Source of the DNA: Vibrio parahaemolyticus
GTDB lineage: Bacteria; Pseudomonadota; Gammaproteobacteria; Enterobacterales; Vibrionaceae
Reading direction: 5' to 3'
Assembly (NCBI RefSeq): GCF_900460535.1
Contig: NZ_UHIL01000001.1
Location: 1,364,001-1,428,000, forward strand
DNA length: 64,000 nucleotides
A program made the translations under genes and the position numbers. The notes under the pieces are model-generated. The model did no database searches and was not told where the DNA came from. It was given only the letters and a program-made list of their open reading frames with translations. Shown one piece after another: positions 39,467 to 48,891 of the stretch. Each line of letters begins with the position of its first letter. Position 1 is the first letter of the stretch.

Positions 39467-39482
39467 TGGCATGGTACTTGTT
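39467..39482 (+). promoter_or_regulatory. Sigma-54 promoter of pspABC
   Basis: TGGCATGGTACTTGTT fits TGGCACG-N4-TTGCA at ten of twelve specified positions, with GG and TG spaced correctly. Transcription would begin near 39493, about 60 bases before pspA. Confidence 0.78.
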
Positions 39483-39553
39483 ATATATTCAGGGAGACAC
39501 AAGGTGAATCACCACCTTGTCGAGTTTTAATAGGAAAAAAGAGGAGTTCCGTT

Positions 39554-40225
39554 ATGGGTATTTTTTCTCGTTTTGCAGATATCGTTAACTCAAACATCAG
39601 TGCATTGCTAGACAAGGCGGAAGATCCTGAAAAAATGATCCGTCTTATCATTCAAGAAATGGAAGACACACTTGTAGAAGTGCGTACTAACTCGGCTAAA
39701 GCGATTGCAGACAAAAAAGAGCTGGCTCGTAAAGTTGAGATGCTAGAAGAGCAAATTGGCGAATGGGGTCAAAAAGCGAGCCTAGCGTTGGTTAAAGAGC
39801 GCGAAGATTTGGCGCGTGCAGCCCTAATTGAAAAGCAAAAACTTGAGCAAGTCGTAAAAGGTTTGCACACAGAGCAAACGCTGGTGGAAGAAACGATCAA
39901 CAAGTTGACTGGTGAAATCGGTAAGCTTGAGAACAAAATCGCAGAAACACGTGCAAAGCAACAAGCGCTAGCGATTCGTAATCAAACAGCGTCTAACCGT
40001 CGCGATGTTCAAAAGCATCTGCATACTAGCCGCACCAATGAAGCAATGGCGAAGTTCGATCAATATTCTCGTAAAATTGACGAAATGGAAGCGGAAGCCG
40101 ATCTGTACGCTCAAACTGGGAATGCAAAATCGCTAGAGCAAGAGTTTGCCGAGCTTCAGGCTCAAGACGAAATTGAAAAAGAGTTGGCAAAACTGAAAGA
40201 ACAGATGTCATCGCAAGATAAATAA
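39554..40225 (+). CDS. pspA: Phage shock protein A
   Basis: PspA binds and restrains PspF when unstressed, and supports damaged inner membranes as ESCRT-III-like assemblies when induced. The 223-residue protein is almost wholly alpha-helical coiled coil, beginning with the amphipathic MGIFSRFADIVNSNISALLDK and the EDPEKMIRLIIQEMED motif. The start at 39554 has GAGGAG eight bases upstream; longer frames reaching back to 39413 cross the promoter and are not real. It is the first gene of pspABC. Confidence 0.96.
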   Translation: MGIFSRFADIVNSNISALLDKAEDPEKMIRLIIQEMEDTLVEVRTNSAKAIADKKELARKVEMLEEQIGEWGQKASLALVKEREDLARAALIEKQKLEQVVKGLHTEQTLVEETINKLTGEIGKLENKIAETRAKQQALAIRNQTASNRRDVQKHLHTSRTNEAMAKFDQYSRKIDEMEAEADLYAQTGNAKSLEQEFAELQAQDEIEKELAKLKEQMSSQDK

Positions 40226-40239
40226 GAGAGGAGCCATTT

Positions 40240-40473
40240 ATGTCGGCATTTTTATTAGTAGGACCAGTGATTGTCTTTTTAATCTTTGTCGCTCCACTAT
40301 GGCTCTTCTTACACTATCGCAGTAAACGCAAAACGGATAGTGCACTGTCGAGCCAAGACTTAGAGCGCCTTCAGGTACTGTCTGAAAAAGCGGAAGCGAT
40401 GCAGTCTCGAGTTGATACATTGGAGCGCATCTTAGATGCTGAGTCACCAACATGGAGACGTAAGTATGAATAA
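40240..40473 (+). CDS. pspB: Phage shock protein B
   Basis: The 77-residue protein has one N-terminal membrane helix (about residues 3-27, LVGPVIVFLIFVAPLWLFLHY) followed by a basic stretch and a leucine-zipper-like coil with a DLERLQVLSEKAEAMQSRVD heptad pattern. PspB with PspC senses membrane stress and takes PspA off PspF. AGAGAGGAG lies just upstream. Its last eight bases overlap pspC. Confidence 0.94.
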   Translation: MSAFLLVGPVIVFLIFVAPLWLFLHYRSKRKTDSALSSQDLERLQVLSEKAEAMQSRVDTLERILDAESPTWRRKYE

Positions 40474-40855
40474 TCGAGAACTGTATCGTGATCCAGTAAA
40501 TGGCAAAATCTCCGGTGTTTGTGCCGGATTTGCCAACTACTTTGGTGCAGAAGTTTGGTTGATTCGTATTGTAGTGATTTCTGCTGCCCTATTAGGTGGT
40601 ACATTCTTAGTGGTGTTAGCGTATATCGCGATGGCATTTATGCTCGAAAAGCAACCCGTGAGATATTCTGAAAACATAAGAGAGCAGCAAGAGCATACGC
40701 TTAAAAGTAAGCCTTGGCAGAAAGGACAAAGTCCGGATCAATTACTCAGTGTTTTGGAAAGAGATTTTGACCGTCTTGATGGCAAAATTTGTAACATGGA
40801 AGCGTATGTGACGTCCGATACATTTAGGGTAAACCGAGAGTTCAGCAAACTCTAA
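40466..40855 (+). CDS. pspC: Phage shock protein C
   Basis: The 129-residue protein has the PspC domain: LYRDPVNGKISGVCAGFANYFG, then a membrane helix (about residues 31-55, VVISAALLGGTFLVVLAYIAMAF). The C-terminal tail is a predicted coiled coil. The start at 40466 overlaps the pspB stop by eight bases; a longer in-frame start at 40436 inside pspB is unlikely. No pspD or pspE follows; a terminator and an RND pump operon come next. Confidence 0.94.
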   Translation: MNNRELYRDPVNGKISGVCAGFANYFGAEVWLIRIVVISAALLGGTFLVVLAYIAMAFMLEKQPVRYSENIREQQEHTLKSKPWQKGQSPDQLLSVLERDFDRLDGKICNMEAYVTSDTFRVNREFSKL

Positions 40856-40883
40856 ACTTGATGCATCTATCAATGATTTAAAT

Positions 40884-40909
40884 AAAGCAGGCGACAAGCC
40901 TGCTTTTTT
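40884..40909 (+). terminator. pspABC terminator
   Basis: AAAGCAGGC pairs with GCCTGCTTT around GACAA, with three more T residues. Confidence 0.92.
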
Positions 40910-41016
40910 ATCACAAATTACTAATTTTTAAGCATAATTAATCTTTTGTGCTCTGGAAGTTAATTCATAATTCATCTACTTTAAATGTAATCACTTACTT
41001 TTTATGGATGAATGTG

Positions 41017-42048
41017 ATGAGAAAACTGCTCATTCCGATAGCCGTCACGGCTGCATTGTCGGGTTGTGGTAAAGAGCTTCCACCAGTTCCTGAGCCAGAA
41101 TCTCGCCCCGCAAAACTTTTTACTGTTTCTGTTGGCAACGCACAATTTGAACGCCATTTCCCCGCCACCACAGAAGCCGGTGACAGAGCTGTACTCGCAT
41201 TTCGTGTCCCAGGGTTGCTTCAATCTATTGAAGTTAATGAAGGGCAAGTCGTTAAAAAAGGCGATGTGCTAGCAGTTCTTAACCCAGATGAATATTCCTT
41301 ATTGGAAAAGCAAGCAAGAGCGAATTTTGCGTTAGCTGATGTTCAGTACAAGCGCTATAAAAAGCTGCGGAAAGACCAAGTGGTCTCTGAACAAGATTTT
41401 GATGAAGCGAAAGCTAATCATAACTCCGCTAAAGCGCAATGGGATCAAGCCAAAGCGAACTTGCGCTACACCCAACTCGTTGCTCCTTACGATGGCACCA
41501 TTTCTTATCTTCCTGCCGAAAATCATGAATACGTTGCCGCCAAAGAAGGGGTGATGAACATTCAAACCAATCAGGTAATGAAGGTGATTTTTCAACTGCC
41601 TGACTATTTGCTCAACCGTTATACGCAAGGCGTGAATGTTTCAGCAAAAATGATATTCGATGCGTTTCCCGAACGCTCTTTCGATCTGACTTTCCAAGAA
41701 ATTGACACCGAAGCCGACCCAAAAACGGGCAGCTATAAAGTGACGATGGTGATGGAAAGACCGCCAGAGCTAGGCATTCTTCCAGGTATGTCAGGCAATG
41801 CGTATCTCGTGTCACAAAACTCCGGAGCGACCAAAATTCCAGATTCTGCGCTCTTTGAAGAAAATGGAAAAACTTACGTTTGGCGCGTTGATGACCAAGG
41901 TGTGGTTGCGAAAGCCGACATTACGATGAATGACAACGGACAGATCTTGCAAGGGTTAGCGGATGGCGATCAAATCATTATCTCAGGCATTAATGTCATT
42001 GAGCCGGGAATCAAAGTTCGGGCTTGGGTGAAGGAGCGAGGGTTGTAG
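41017..42048 (+). CDS. RND efflux periplasmic adaptor lipoprotein, first of two
   Basis: This membrane-fusion protein links an RND pump to an outer-membrane channel. The start at 41017 (MRKLLIPIAVTAALSGCGKE) has GGAT at seven bases and gives a clean lipobox LSGC; 41008 is an alternative. The protein of 343 residues has the lipoyl halves around FRVPGLLQSIEVNEGQVVKKGD and YDGTISYLPAENHEYV, with a coiled coil between them, then beta-barrel and membrane-proximal domains. It is separated by one base from a second adaptor gene, and the pump gene follows. The pair looks like one of the Vibrio Vex systems with two adaptors. Confidence 0.9.
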   Translation: MRKLLIPIAVTAALSGCGKELPPVPEPESRPAKLFTVSVGNAQFERHFPATTEAGDRAVLAFRVPGLLQSIEVNEGQVVKKGDVLAVLNPDEYSLLEKQARANFALADVQYKRYKKLRKDQVVSEQDFDEAKANHNSAKAQWDQAKANLRYTQLVAPYDGTISYLPAENHEYVAAKEGVMNIQTNQVMKVIFQLPDYLLNRYTQGVNVSAKMIFDAFPERSFDLTFQEIDTEADPKTGSYKVTMVMERPPELGILPGMSGNAYLVSQNSGATKIPDSALFEENGKTYVWRVDDQGVVAKADITMNDNGQILQGLADGDQIIISGINVIEPGIKVRAWVKERGL

Positions 42049-42049
42049 T

Positions 42050-43135
42050 ATGAAAGGAATCATAACCTTAACCGCGATTTTCGCAGCGCTTACTTTGGCT
42101 GGTTGTGGTGAAAAAGGGCCAGAAAGAACCGTCGAAACCCCCAAAGTAAGAGTGGTTTCGCTAGAAGGTAATCGAGTTGATGACAATCTGTATTTTCCAG
42201 CTGTTGCGAACGCCGCGGACCGCTCTCATTTGAGTTTCCGTGTGGCGGGTGAAGTGAGTCGCGTCATGGTGCGAGAAGGGGATAAAGTGCAAAAAGGCGC
42301 TGTTATCGCCACCCTAGACCCAACGGATTATCAACTGGATGTCGATAATGCCACGGCGAGATTTTCTGTGGTCGACAGTCAATATCGCCGCTCTCGGCCT
42401 TTGGTGGATAAAGGTTTGTTGGCGAAGTCGCAGTTTGATGAAATTGCTGCGCAGCGCCAAATCGCGTTGGCGGAGTTGGAACTCGCTAAGTTGCGTTTAT
42501 CGTTCACCACATTAAAAGCGCCGGTTGATGGCATCATTTCTCGGGTCAATATTGATCAATTTGAGAATGTTCAAGTTGGGCAACATATTGTCAATATCCA
42601 CAGTCTGGATCGCGTAGAAGTTCTGATTCAATTGCCAGATCGCTTGTACGTCAAACAGCCTCCTACAGAAGAAAGATTAACGGCAATTAATGCGGTGGTT
42701 CGTGTTCCTAGTGGCAACGAGTACAAGGCGACGGTTAAAGAGTTCACCACTGAGCCTGATCCAACCACAGGAACGTTTACCGTGACGCTTTCTTTACCGA
42801 TGCCAAAAGAGGAATACATCCTTGATGGTATGGCAGTTGAAGTGACCTCGAAAGATGAAAAAGTGGGTTTAGAGCTGAACGTTGGGATCAATGTGCCGAT
42901 TGAGGCAATTTTCAATGCTGATGGAGACGAGCTTGGACGTGAGAACAAGTTTGTTTGGGTGCTGAATGACGACAGTACCATTTCCCGAAAACAAATCCGA
43001 ACCGGCAAAGCCTCCAAAACCTCGATTCAAGTGCTTGATGGATTAGCGCTTAACGACAAAGTGGTGGTTGCTGGCGTTTCGCGACTCAGAGATGGAATGA
43101 AAGTGGAAGTGGTTAAGCAGGAGGCTGGTTTATGA
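42050..43135 (+). CDS. RND efflux periplasmic adaptor lipoprotein, second of two
   Basis: The 361-residue protein is a paralogue of the preceding gene, with lipobox LAGC (TLTLAGCGEKG). Lipoyl motifs are FRVAGEVSRVMVREGDKVQKG and KAPVDGIISRVNIDQFENVQ. The hairpin between them is of similar length, and the shared PDPTTGTFTVTLSLPMP-type segment (equivalent to ADPKTGSYKVTMVME in the first) shows common descent. RND pumps with two different adaptors may use a heteromeric ring. The stop overlaps the pump start as ATGA. Confidence 0.9.
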   Translation: MKGIITLTAIFAALTLAGCGEKGPERTVETPKVRVVSLEGNRVDDNLYFPAVANAADRSHLSFRVAGEVSRVMVREGDKVQKGAVIATLDPTDYQLDVDNATARFSVVDSQYRRSRPLVDKGLLAKSQFDEIAAQRQIALAELELAKLRLSFTTLKAPVDGIISRVNIDQFENVQVGQHIVNIHSLDRVEVLIQLPDRLYVKQPPTEERLTAINAVVRVPSGNEYKATVKEFTTEPDPTTGTFTVTLSLPMPKEEYILDGMAVEVTSKDEKVGLELNVGINVPIEAIFNADGDELGRENKFVWVLNDDSTISRKQIRTGKASKTSIQVLDGLALNDKVVVAGVSRLRDGMKVEVVKQEAGL

Positions 43136-46100
43136 GCGAGCAAAATAAAGTGCCTCAAAGTGATGATGACGTAACGGGCATTGCGGCTTATTTCATTCGA
43201 AATCGCGTGATTAGCTGGATGGTGTCTTTGATCTTCTTGATTGGTGGTATTGCTGCCTTCTTCGGGTTGGGACGTTTAGAAGATCCGGCCTTTACCATCA
43301 AAGATGCGATGGTAGTGACGTCATACCCAGGTGCGACGCCGCAACAGGTGGAAGAAGAAGTGACGTACCCGCTGGAAAAAGCCATCCAGCAACTGACTTA
43401 CGTTGACGAAGTGAACTCCATTTCCAACCGTGGTTTATCTCAGATCACCGTGACGATGAAAAACAACTATGGTCCCGATGATTTACCACAAATTTGGGAT
43501 GAATTGCGTCGAAAAGTGAATGACTTAAAAGTCACCTTACCTCCAGGTGTTAATGAGCCTCAGGTTATTGATGACTTCGGTGATGTGTACGGCATCTTGT
43601 TGGCAGTGACAGGGGATGGCTACAGCTACAAAGAGTTGCTGGATTATGTTGACTACTTACGCCGTGAGCTTGAACTGGTCGATGGCGTCAGCAAGGTTTC
43701 TGTCTCTGGTCAGCAGCAAGAGCAAGTCTTTATTGAAGTTTCGATGAAGAAGCTCAGCAGTATTGGTTTGTCGCCAAATACGGTTTTTAACTTGCTGTCC
43801 ACGCAAAATATTGTGTCTGATGCTGGCGCTATTCGTATTGGTGATGAGTACATTCGAATTCAGCCTACGGGTGAGTTCCAAAGCGTTGATGAGTTAGGGG
43901 ACCTGTTGATCACCGAATCTGGTGCGCAAGGGCTTATTTTCCTCAAAGATGTAGCGGAAATTAAACGTGGCTATGTTGAAGTGCCGAGTAACATCATCAA
44001 CTTTAATGGCAGCTTAGCGCTGAACGTTGGTGTGTCGTTTGCCCAAGGAGTCAACGTGGTTGAAGTCGGTAAGGCCTTTGATCGTCGCCTTGCCGAGTTG
44101 AAGTATCAACAACCGGTTGGTGTCGAAATCTCAGAGATTTACAGCCAACCGAAAGAGGTAGATAAATCGGTCAGCGGCTTTGTGATCAGTTTGGCGCAGG
44201 CAGTTGGCATCGTAATTATCGTATTGCTGTTCTTTATGGGGCTGCGCTCGGGTCTATTGATAGGCCTGATCTTGCTACTCACGGTTTTAGGTACGTTCAT
44301 CTTCATGAAATATCTCGCGATTGACTTGCAGCGCATCTCTCTGGGTGCGTTGGTTATCGCACTCGGTATGTTGGTGGATAATGCCATCGTGGTGGTGGAA
44401 GGGATATTAATCGGCACTCAAAAAGGGCGAACGCGATTACAAGCTGCGACGGATATTGTCACTCAAACCAAATGGCCGCTATTGGGTGCAACTGTAATTG
44501 CGGTAACGGCATTTGCGCCAATTGGTTTGTCTGAAGACTCCACGGGTGAGTACTGTGGCACCTTGTTTACGGTACTGCTGATTTCCCTCATGCTGAGTTG
44601 GTTTACCGCTATTTCTCTAACGCCGTTCTTTGCCGATATTTTCTTTAAGGGACAGAAAATCAAGCAAGGTGAAGGTGAGGAAAACGACCCATATAACGGC
44701 ATTATTTTTGTGGCATATAAAAAGTTTTTAGAGTTTTGTATGCGTCGCGCGTGGTTAACGGTCGTAGTTTTGATTGTTGGGCTTGGTGCAAGTGTTTATG
44801 GGTTTACCTTGGTAAAACAATCGTTTTTCCCATCTTCAACCACGCCAATTTTCCAATTGGATGTGTGGCTACCGGAAGGTACAGATATTCGTGCGACTAA
44901 CGATAAGCTAAAAGAACTGGAATCTTGGCTTGCTGAGCAAGAGCACGTTGATCACATCACAACAACTGCGGGTAAAGGTCTGCAACGCTTTATGCTGACG
45001 TATGCTCCGGAAAAAAGCTATGCCGCTTATGGTGAAATCACTACGCGAGTTGATAACTACGAAGCGCTTGCGCCGTTAATGGCACGGTTTAGGGATCACC
45101 TAAAAGCCAACTATCCAGAGATCAATTACAAGCTCAAACAGATTGAATTGGGCCCTGGTGGCGGCGCGAAAATTGAAGCGCGTATTATCGGCTCTGATCC
45201 AACGGTGCTTCGCACGATTGCGGCGCAAGTAATGGATATCATGTACGCCGATCCGGGCGCGACCAATATTCGCCACGACTGGCGTGAGCGTACTCAAGTG
45301 CTTGAGCCTCAGTTCAACGAGAGTCAAGCGCGTCGTTACGGTATCACTAAATCTGATGTGGATGATTTCTTATCGATGTCGTTCTCGGGAATGACGATAG
45401 GTCTTTATCGTGACGGTACTACGTTGATGCCGATTGTGGCGCGTTTACCAGAAGACGAGCGTATCGATATTCGTAACATCGAAGGCATGAAAATTTGGAG
45501 CCCTGCGCAGAGTGAGTTTATCCCACTCCAGCAAGTCACAATGGGTTACGACATGCGTTGGGAAGACCCTATCATCGTGCGTAAGAACCGTAAGCGTATG
45601 CTTACTGTGATGGCGGACCCTGATATTCTCGGTGAAGAAACCGCATCGACGTTGCAAAAACGCCTACAGCCGCAAATCGAAGCGATTCAAATGCCACCTG
45701 GCTATTCTCTAGAATGGGGTGGTGAGTACGAGTCTTCAGGTGATGCTCAAGAGTCTCTGTTCACAACGATGCCGATGGGCTACTTGTTCATGTTCTTGAT
45801 CACCGTGTTCCTATTCAACTCGATTAAAGAACCGCTGATTGTTTGGCTCACTGTGCCACTGGCATTGATTGGTGTCACCACCGGCTTGTTGGCACTCAAT
45901 ACGCCGTTTGGCTTTATGGCGTTGCTGGGCTTTTTGAGCTTATCTGGTATGGTACTCAAAAATGGCATTGTTCTGCTCGACCAAATTGAAATTGAGATGA
46001 AGTCGGGGAAAGAGGCGTATGACGCAGTGGTTGATGCGGCAGTCAGTCGTGTTCGCCCAGTGTGTATGGCAGCAATTACCACCATTTTGGGTATGATTCC

Positions 46101-46233
46101 TCTTCTACCTGATATCTTCTTTAAACCGATGGCGGTAACGATTATGTTTGGTTTAGGTTTTGCCACCATCCTGACACTTATTGTCGTGCCAGTGTTGTAT
46201 CGTCTGTTCCATAAAGTGTCGGTGCCGAAATAG
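43132..46233 (+). CDS. RND multidrug efflux pump, inner-membrane subunit
   Basis: The 1033-residue protein has the typical RND arrangement of twelve membrane helices with two large periplasmic loops. TM4 carries the proton-relay aspartates in ALGMLVDNAIVVVEG, and the second half shows LSGMVLKNGIVLLDQIEIE, where one position usually occupied by a catalytic lysine/aspartate is in the same helix. A cytoplasmic N terminus of 28 residues precedes TM1 (VISWMVSLIFLIGGI). Substrate is not predictable; the two adaptors upstream are its partners. The outer-membrane factor is not encoded here and is presumably TolC. In V. cholerae a similar operon follows pspABC. Confidence 0.93.
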   Translation: MSEQNKVPQSDDDVTGIAAYFIRNRVISWMVSLIFLIGGIAAFFGLGRLEDPAFTIKDAMVVTSYPGATPQQVEEEVTYPLEKAIQQLTYVDEVNSISNRGLSQITVTMKNNYGPDDLPQIWDELRRKVNDLKVTLPPGVNEPQVIDDFGDVYGILLAVTGDGYSYKELLDYVDYLRRELELVDGVSKVSVSGQQQEQVFIEVSMKKLSSIGLSPNTVFNLLSTQNIVSDAGAIRIGDEYIRIQPTGEFQSVDELGDLLITESGAQGLIFLKDVAEIKRGYVEVPSNIINFNGSLALNVGVSFAQGVNVVEVGKAFDRRLAELKYQQPVGVEISEIYSQPKEVDKSVSGFVISLAQAVGIVIIVLLFFMGLRSGLLIGLILLLTVLGTFIFMKYLAIDLQRISLGALVIALGMLVDNAIVVVEGILIGTQKGRTRLQAATDIVTQTKWPLLGATVIAVTAFAPIGLSEDSTGEYCGTLFTVLLISLMLSWFTAISLTPFFADIFFKGQKIKQGEGEENDPYNGIIFVAYKKFLEFCMRRAWLTVVVLIVGLGASVYGFTLVKQSFFPSSTTPIFQLDVWLPEGTDIRATNDKLKELESWLAEQEHVDHITTTAGKGLQRFMLTYAPEKSYAAYGEITTRVDNYEALAPLMARFRDHLKANYPEINYKLKQIELGPGGGAKIEARIIGSDPTVLRTIAAQVMDIMYADPGATNIRHDWRERTQVLEPQFNESQARRYGITKSDVDDFLSMSFSGMTIGLYRDGTTLMPIVARLPEDERIDIRNIEGMKIWSPAQSEFIPLQQVTMGYDMRWEDPIIVRKNRKRMLTVMADPDILGEETASTLQKRLQPQIEAIQMPPGYSLEWGGEYESSGDAQESLFTTMPMGYLFMFLITVFLFNSIKEPLIVWLTVPLALIGVTTGLLALNTPFGFMALLGFLSLSGMVLKNGIVLLDQIEIEMKSGKEAYDAVVDAAVSRVRPVCMAAITTILGMIPLLPDIFFKPMAVTIMFGLGFATILTLIVVPVLYRLFHKVSVPK

Positions 46234-46262
46234 GCTTAATGTAAAGTAACGATGTAAAGTTC

Positions 46263-46297
46263 AGCGCCTCTAGCTGGTGAGTTAGAGGCGCTTTTTA
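46263..46297 (+). terminator. RND operon terminator
   Basis: AGCGCCTCTA pairs with TAGAGGCGCT around a ten-base loop, and a T tract follows. Confidence 0.9.
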
Positions 46298-46309
46298 TAA
46301 GGACGAAAA

Positions 46310-46876
46310 ATGACAGAACACAAAACGTGCGCGTGGGCGATGAACCACCCTCTAGAGCGCGCATATCACGATGCAGAGTGGGGCGTTCCGGTTTATGACG
46401 ACAAAGTGTTGTTCGAATTTATTACGTTGGAAGGTGCGCAAGCGGGATTGAGTTGGATTACGATTCTGAAAAAACGTGAAGGGTACCGAGAAGCGTTTGA
46501 AAACTATGATTTGGACGCGTTGGAACAGAGAAATGAAGAGCGCGCCGAGTTCATCGTCGAAAACTTCGATGTAGTGAAGCATCGCGGCAAAATCAATTCG
46601 GTATTTAGCAACGCTAAAGCAGCCAAAGCACTTATTGCTGAATATGGCAGCTTATCAGCGGCGTTGTGGCAGTTTGTCGATGGCAAGCCTGTGGTAAATC
46701 AGTGGCATGAAATGAGTGACGTACCTGCTTCGACAGAACAGTCCAAAGCCATGAGCAAGTTTCTCAAAAAGAAAGGCTTTAAGTTTGTCGGTGAAACCAT
46801 CTGTTATGCCTTTATGCAAGCCGTTGGCATGGTGGATGATCACATCGTTGGATGCCTCAAAAAACAAAACCAATAA
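46310..46876 (+). CDS. tag: DNA-3-methyladenine glycosylase I
   Basis: Tag removes 3-methyladenine from alkylated DNA. The 188-residue protein has the N-terminal zinc-site start CAWAMNHPLERAYHDAEWGVP, the helix-hairpin-helix region, FEFITLEGAQAGLSWITIL, and the C-terminal FVGETICYAFMQAVGMVDDH with the zinc-binding H-x(n)-C pair. AAGGA lies six bases before the ATG and immediately follows the pump terminator. Confidence 0.95.
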   Translation: MTEHKTCAWAMNHPLERAYHDAEWGVPVYDDKVLFEFITLEGAQAGLSWITILKKREGYREAFENYDLDALEQRNEERAEFIVENFDVVKHRGKINSVFSNAKAAKALIAEYGSLSAALWQFVDGKPVVNQWHEMSDVPASTEQSKAMSKFLKKKGFKFVGETICYAFMQAVGMVDDHIVGCLKKQNQ

Positions 46877-46909
46877 CGTTTCGTTTATATAATTGCTCAG
46901 TTTATACAG

Positions 46910-47761
46910 CTAGTTCTGGCTGTCATGAATACGTTCCAAGGCTTCGATACGGCGCCATTGAGTTGTCTCGAAGCTTTGCTTCCTCAAATTAGCAATTTCT
47001 AACTGCTTCTGTTCGTGACCCAAAAATTCATCATCAAGAATATCTGCACGTTTTTCTAGGTAATTTGTTAGCTCTGTTTCAAACGCCGATCGTTGTTCAT
47101 CCAATTTTTGCAGCCTTTGCGCGCCTTCTTCTCCTACCAACTCGACGCGAGCAAGATACTTATCCTGTGAACTGAGTAATGCGGTTTGGTCGAGTTGCCT
47201 CGTTAAGGCATTGTTGCGTTCACTTTGCTGGATGTACTCAGGTTGTTCAGACAACGCTTGGTTGAGTAGTAGTTGCTGAGAATCAGAGTCTTGCTCGTAC
47301 GTTTTAATCACCAGTTTCTCTATTGCGAGTTGGCGTAGTCGATTTTCTTCATCAAATAGTTGGGAAATTTGTTGATCGTTAAAGTATTCAAGTTGCAAAT
47401 TTAGAATGGCTTCATTCAGCCGTTGCAGTTGGTTCAACGACAACGTCGTATCTTCAAGTGGTTCTAATTTAGAAAGCGCCCGTTTGTACGCGAGATAGGT
47501 TTGAAACAACTCAACATCAATGCCTAGTGAGTTTTGCTGCGAGATACTTTCTTCAATATTTTCTTGGATTTCTTCAAGGCTATGTTCCCCCAAACCACTT
47601 AATGAGTACTCAAAAAAGTCTTTCTGAGAGGAGAGGTCGATAGTAGTGTCATGTTGCGATTGAGCCATCTTGGGTTGTGGTGAGTCCGATACGTAGAGGG
47701 AAGCCGCTCCCACACCGAGAAGCAAAAGAATGGATACAGCGATAAGAGCGACTTTCGTCAT
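46910..47761 (-). CDS. Lipase-specific foldase (lipase chaperone)
   Basis: The 283-residue protein has an N-terminal membrane anchor (residues 4-24) and is otherwise highly helical and Gln/Glu/Leu rich, as in the steric foldases Lif/LipB (PF03280) that fold lipase in the periplasm before type II secretion. The family motif RxxFDYxxSxxGE appears as KDFFEYSLSGLGE at about residues 47-59, with conservative changes at Arg and Asp. It lies 12 bases after the lipase gene, the usual order. Confidence 0.88.
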   Translation of the reverse strand: MTKVALIAVSILLLLGVGAASLYVSDSPQPKMAQSQHDTTIDLSSQKDFFEYSLSGLGEHSLEEIQENIEESISQQNSLGIDVELFQTYLAYKRALSKLEPLEDTTLSLNQLQRLNEAILNLQLEYFNDQQISQLFDEENRLRQLAIEKLVIKTYEQDSDSQQLLLNQALSEQPEYIQQSERNNALTRQLDQTALLSSQDKYLARVELVGEEGAQRLQKLDEQRSAFETELTNYLEKRADILDDEFLGHEQKQLEIANLRKQSFETTQWRRIEALERIHDSQN

Positions 47762-47773
47762 GGGGAATTCCTG

Positions 47774-48703
47774 TTACAGTCCTTGCAGTTTCAAACGATT
47801 CGCATGCTGGCGATACAGCGTGACGGGGTCGGTTTCAAAAAGATGGTGGATACCGAGTAAACCGTTAATTTCGTCCAAGTGATTCATTTTGTAATCATCA
47901 CGAATGACTTTTCCTAAATGAGTGCTGCATGCGCCAACGAGCCCATCGTTTGGCCCATCGAATGCCAAGCCGAGTACCATCATGGCTGCGTCTGTCGGAT
48001 CGAAAACGTTGGAAAAAGTGGATGATCCGGTCCATGAGTAGTAATACACACCGTTCGGTGCCAGCAAATCACCGTCGCCACATTCGCTGGTTGGAATGCC
48101 TTCAGGGTAGTGTTGGTTAAAAGCTAGCGAGCCTTCCGTCGTTAATGCGGCTAAGGAAGCCAGTGGATCTTGATCAAGATCTGAACCACCTGAAAGCAGA
48201 TTGATCAGAGTGGTTAACCCCTGCGCGAGTTTAACGGCTAACTGTTCTGTCCCCGAGCCTTCTGGAACAGTGCCGCGTACTAAGTCTGCGACTTTTGAGC
48301 CTTTGTTCACTCCGCCGATACTGGTGACAGAAGCCACTAAATCAGGGCGTACAGAGGCTACATAACGCGCTGTTGGGCCACCATGGCTGTGACCAATGAG
48401 GTTCACTTTGCTAGCACCTGTGGCGGCGAGTAAGGTTTCGACTTGAGAAAGAAGCTGCTCACCGCGGGCTTCGCTACTGTTTGTCGCGGAAACTTGTGCC
48501 ACATAAACTGTAGCGCCATCTTTGGTTAATGAGTGAGGGATACCAAAGAAATAATCCACGCCAGCCAGCGAGTCAAAGCCGAACAAACCATGAACCAACA
48601 CAATGGGGTATTTGGTTTGCGTATAGCCAGTTGCGGCGTTGGCTGAAGCAATCGGCAGGGTAATTAGAGTAAAAAGCAACACTGCTATGAGTTTGAGTTT
48701 CAA
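47774..48703 (-). CDS. Secreted triacylglycerol lipase
   Basis: The 309-residue protein starts with a signal peptide cleaved near SANA. It has the family I lipase oxyanion segment VLVHGLFGFDSLAGVDYF and nucleophile GHSHGG; the aspartate is likely in the DGLVG region and the histidine near YKMNHLDEING. It resembles the V. cholerae/Pseudomonas foldase-dependent lipases, which are calcium-dependent and leave through the type II system. The foldase gene is next, on the same transcript. Confidence 0.92.
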   Translation of the reverse strand: MKLKLIAVLLFTLITLPIASANAATGYTQTKYPIVLVHGLFGFDSLAGVDYFFGIPHSLTKDGATVYVAQVSATNSSEARGEQLLSQVETLLAATGASKVNLIGHSHGGPTARYVASVRPDLVASVTSIGGVNKGSKVADLVRGTVPEGSGTEQLAVKLAQGLTTLINLLSGGSDLDQDPLASLAALTTEGSLAFNQHYPEGIPTSECGDGDLLAPNGVYYYSWTGSSTFSNVFDPTDAAMMVLGLAFDGPNDGLVGACSTHLGKVIRDDYKMNHLDEINGLLGIHHLFETDPVTLYRQHANRLKLQGL

Positions 48704-48891
48704 AGTTATCTCCTTGTGGTATGACCTCTTATGAGTGGTAAAGGGTAGGAGACAAATTGAGAAGATGGGAAGTCTTCATGTAGCACATGTTTTTATTCTG
48801 TGATTGCTCAAATGAAAAACAACACAAATGATGAACATTGAAGGAGAGGAAGAAGGGAGGCGGTAGATCTCCAGTTATTTCATTAGCTTAT

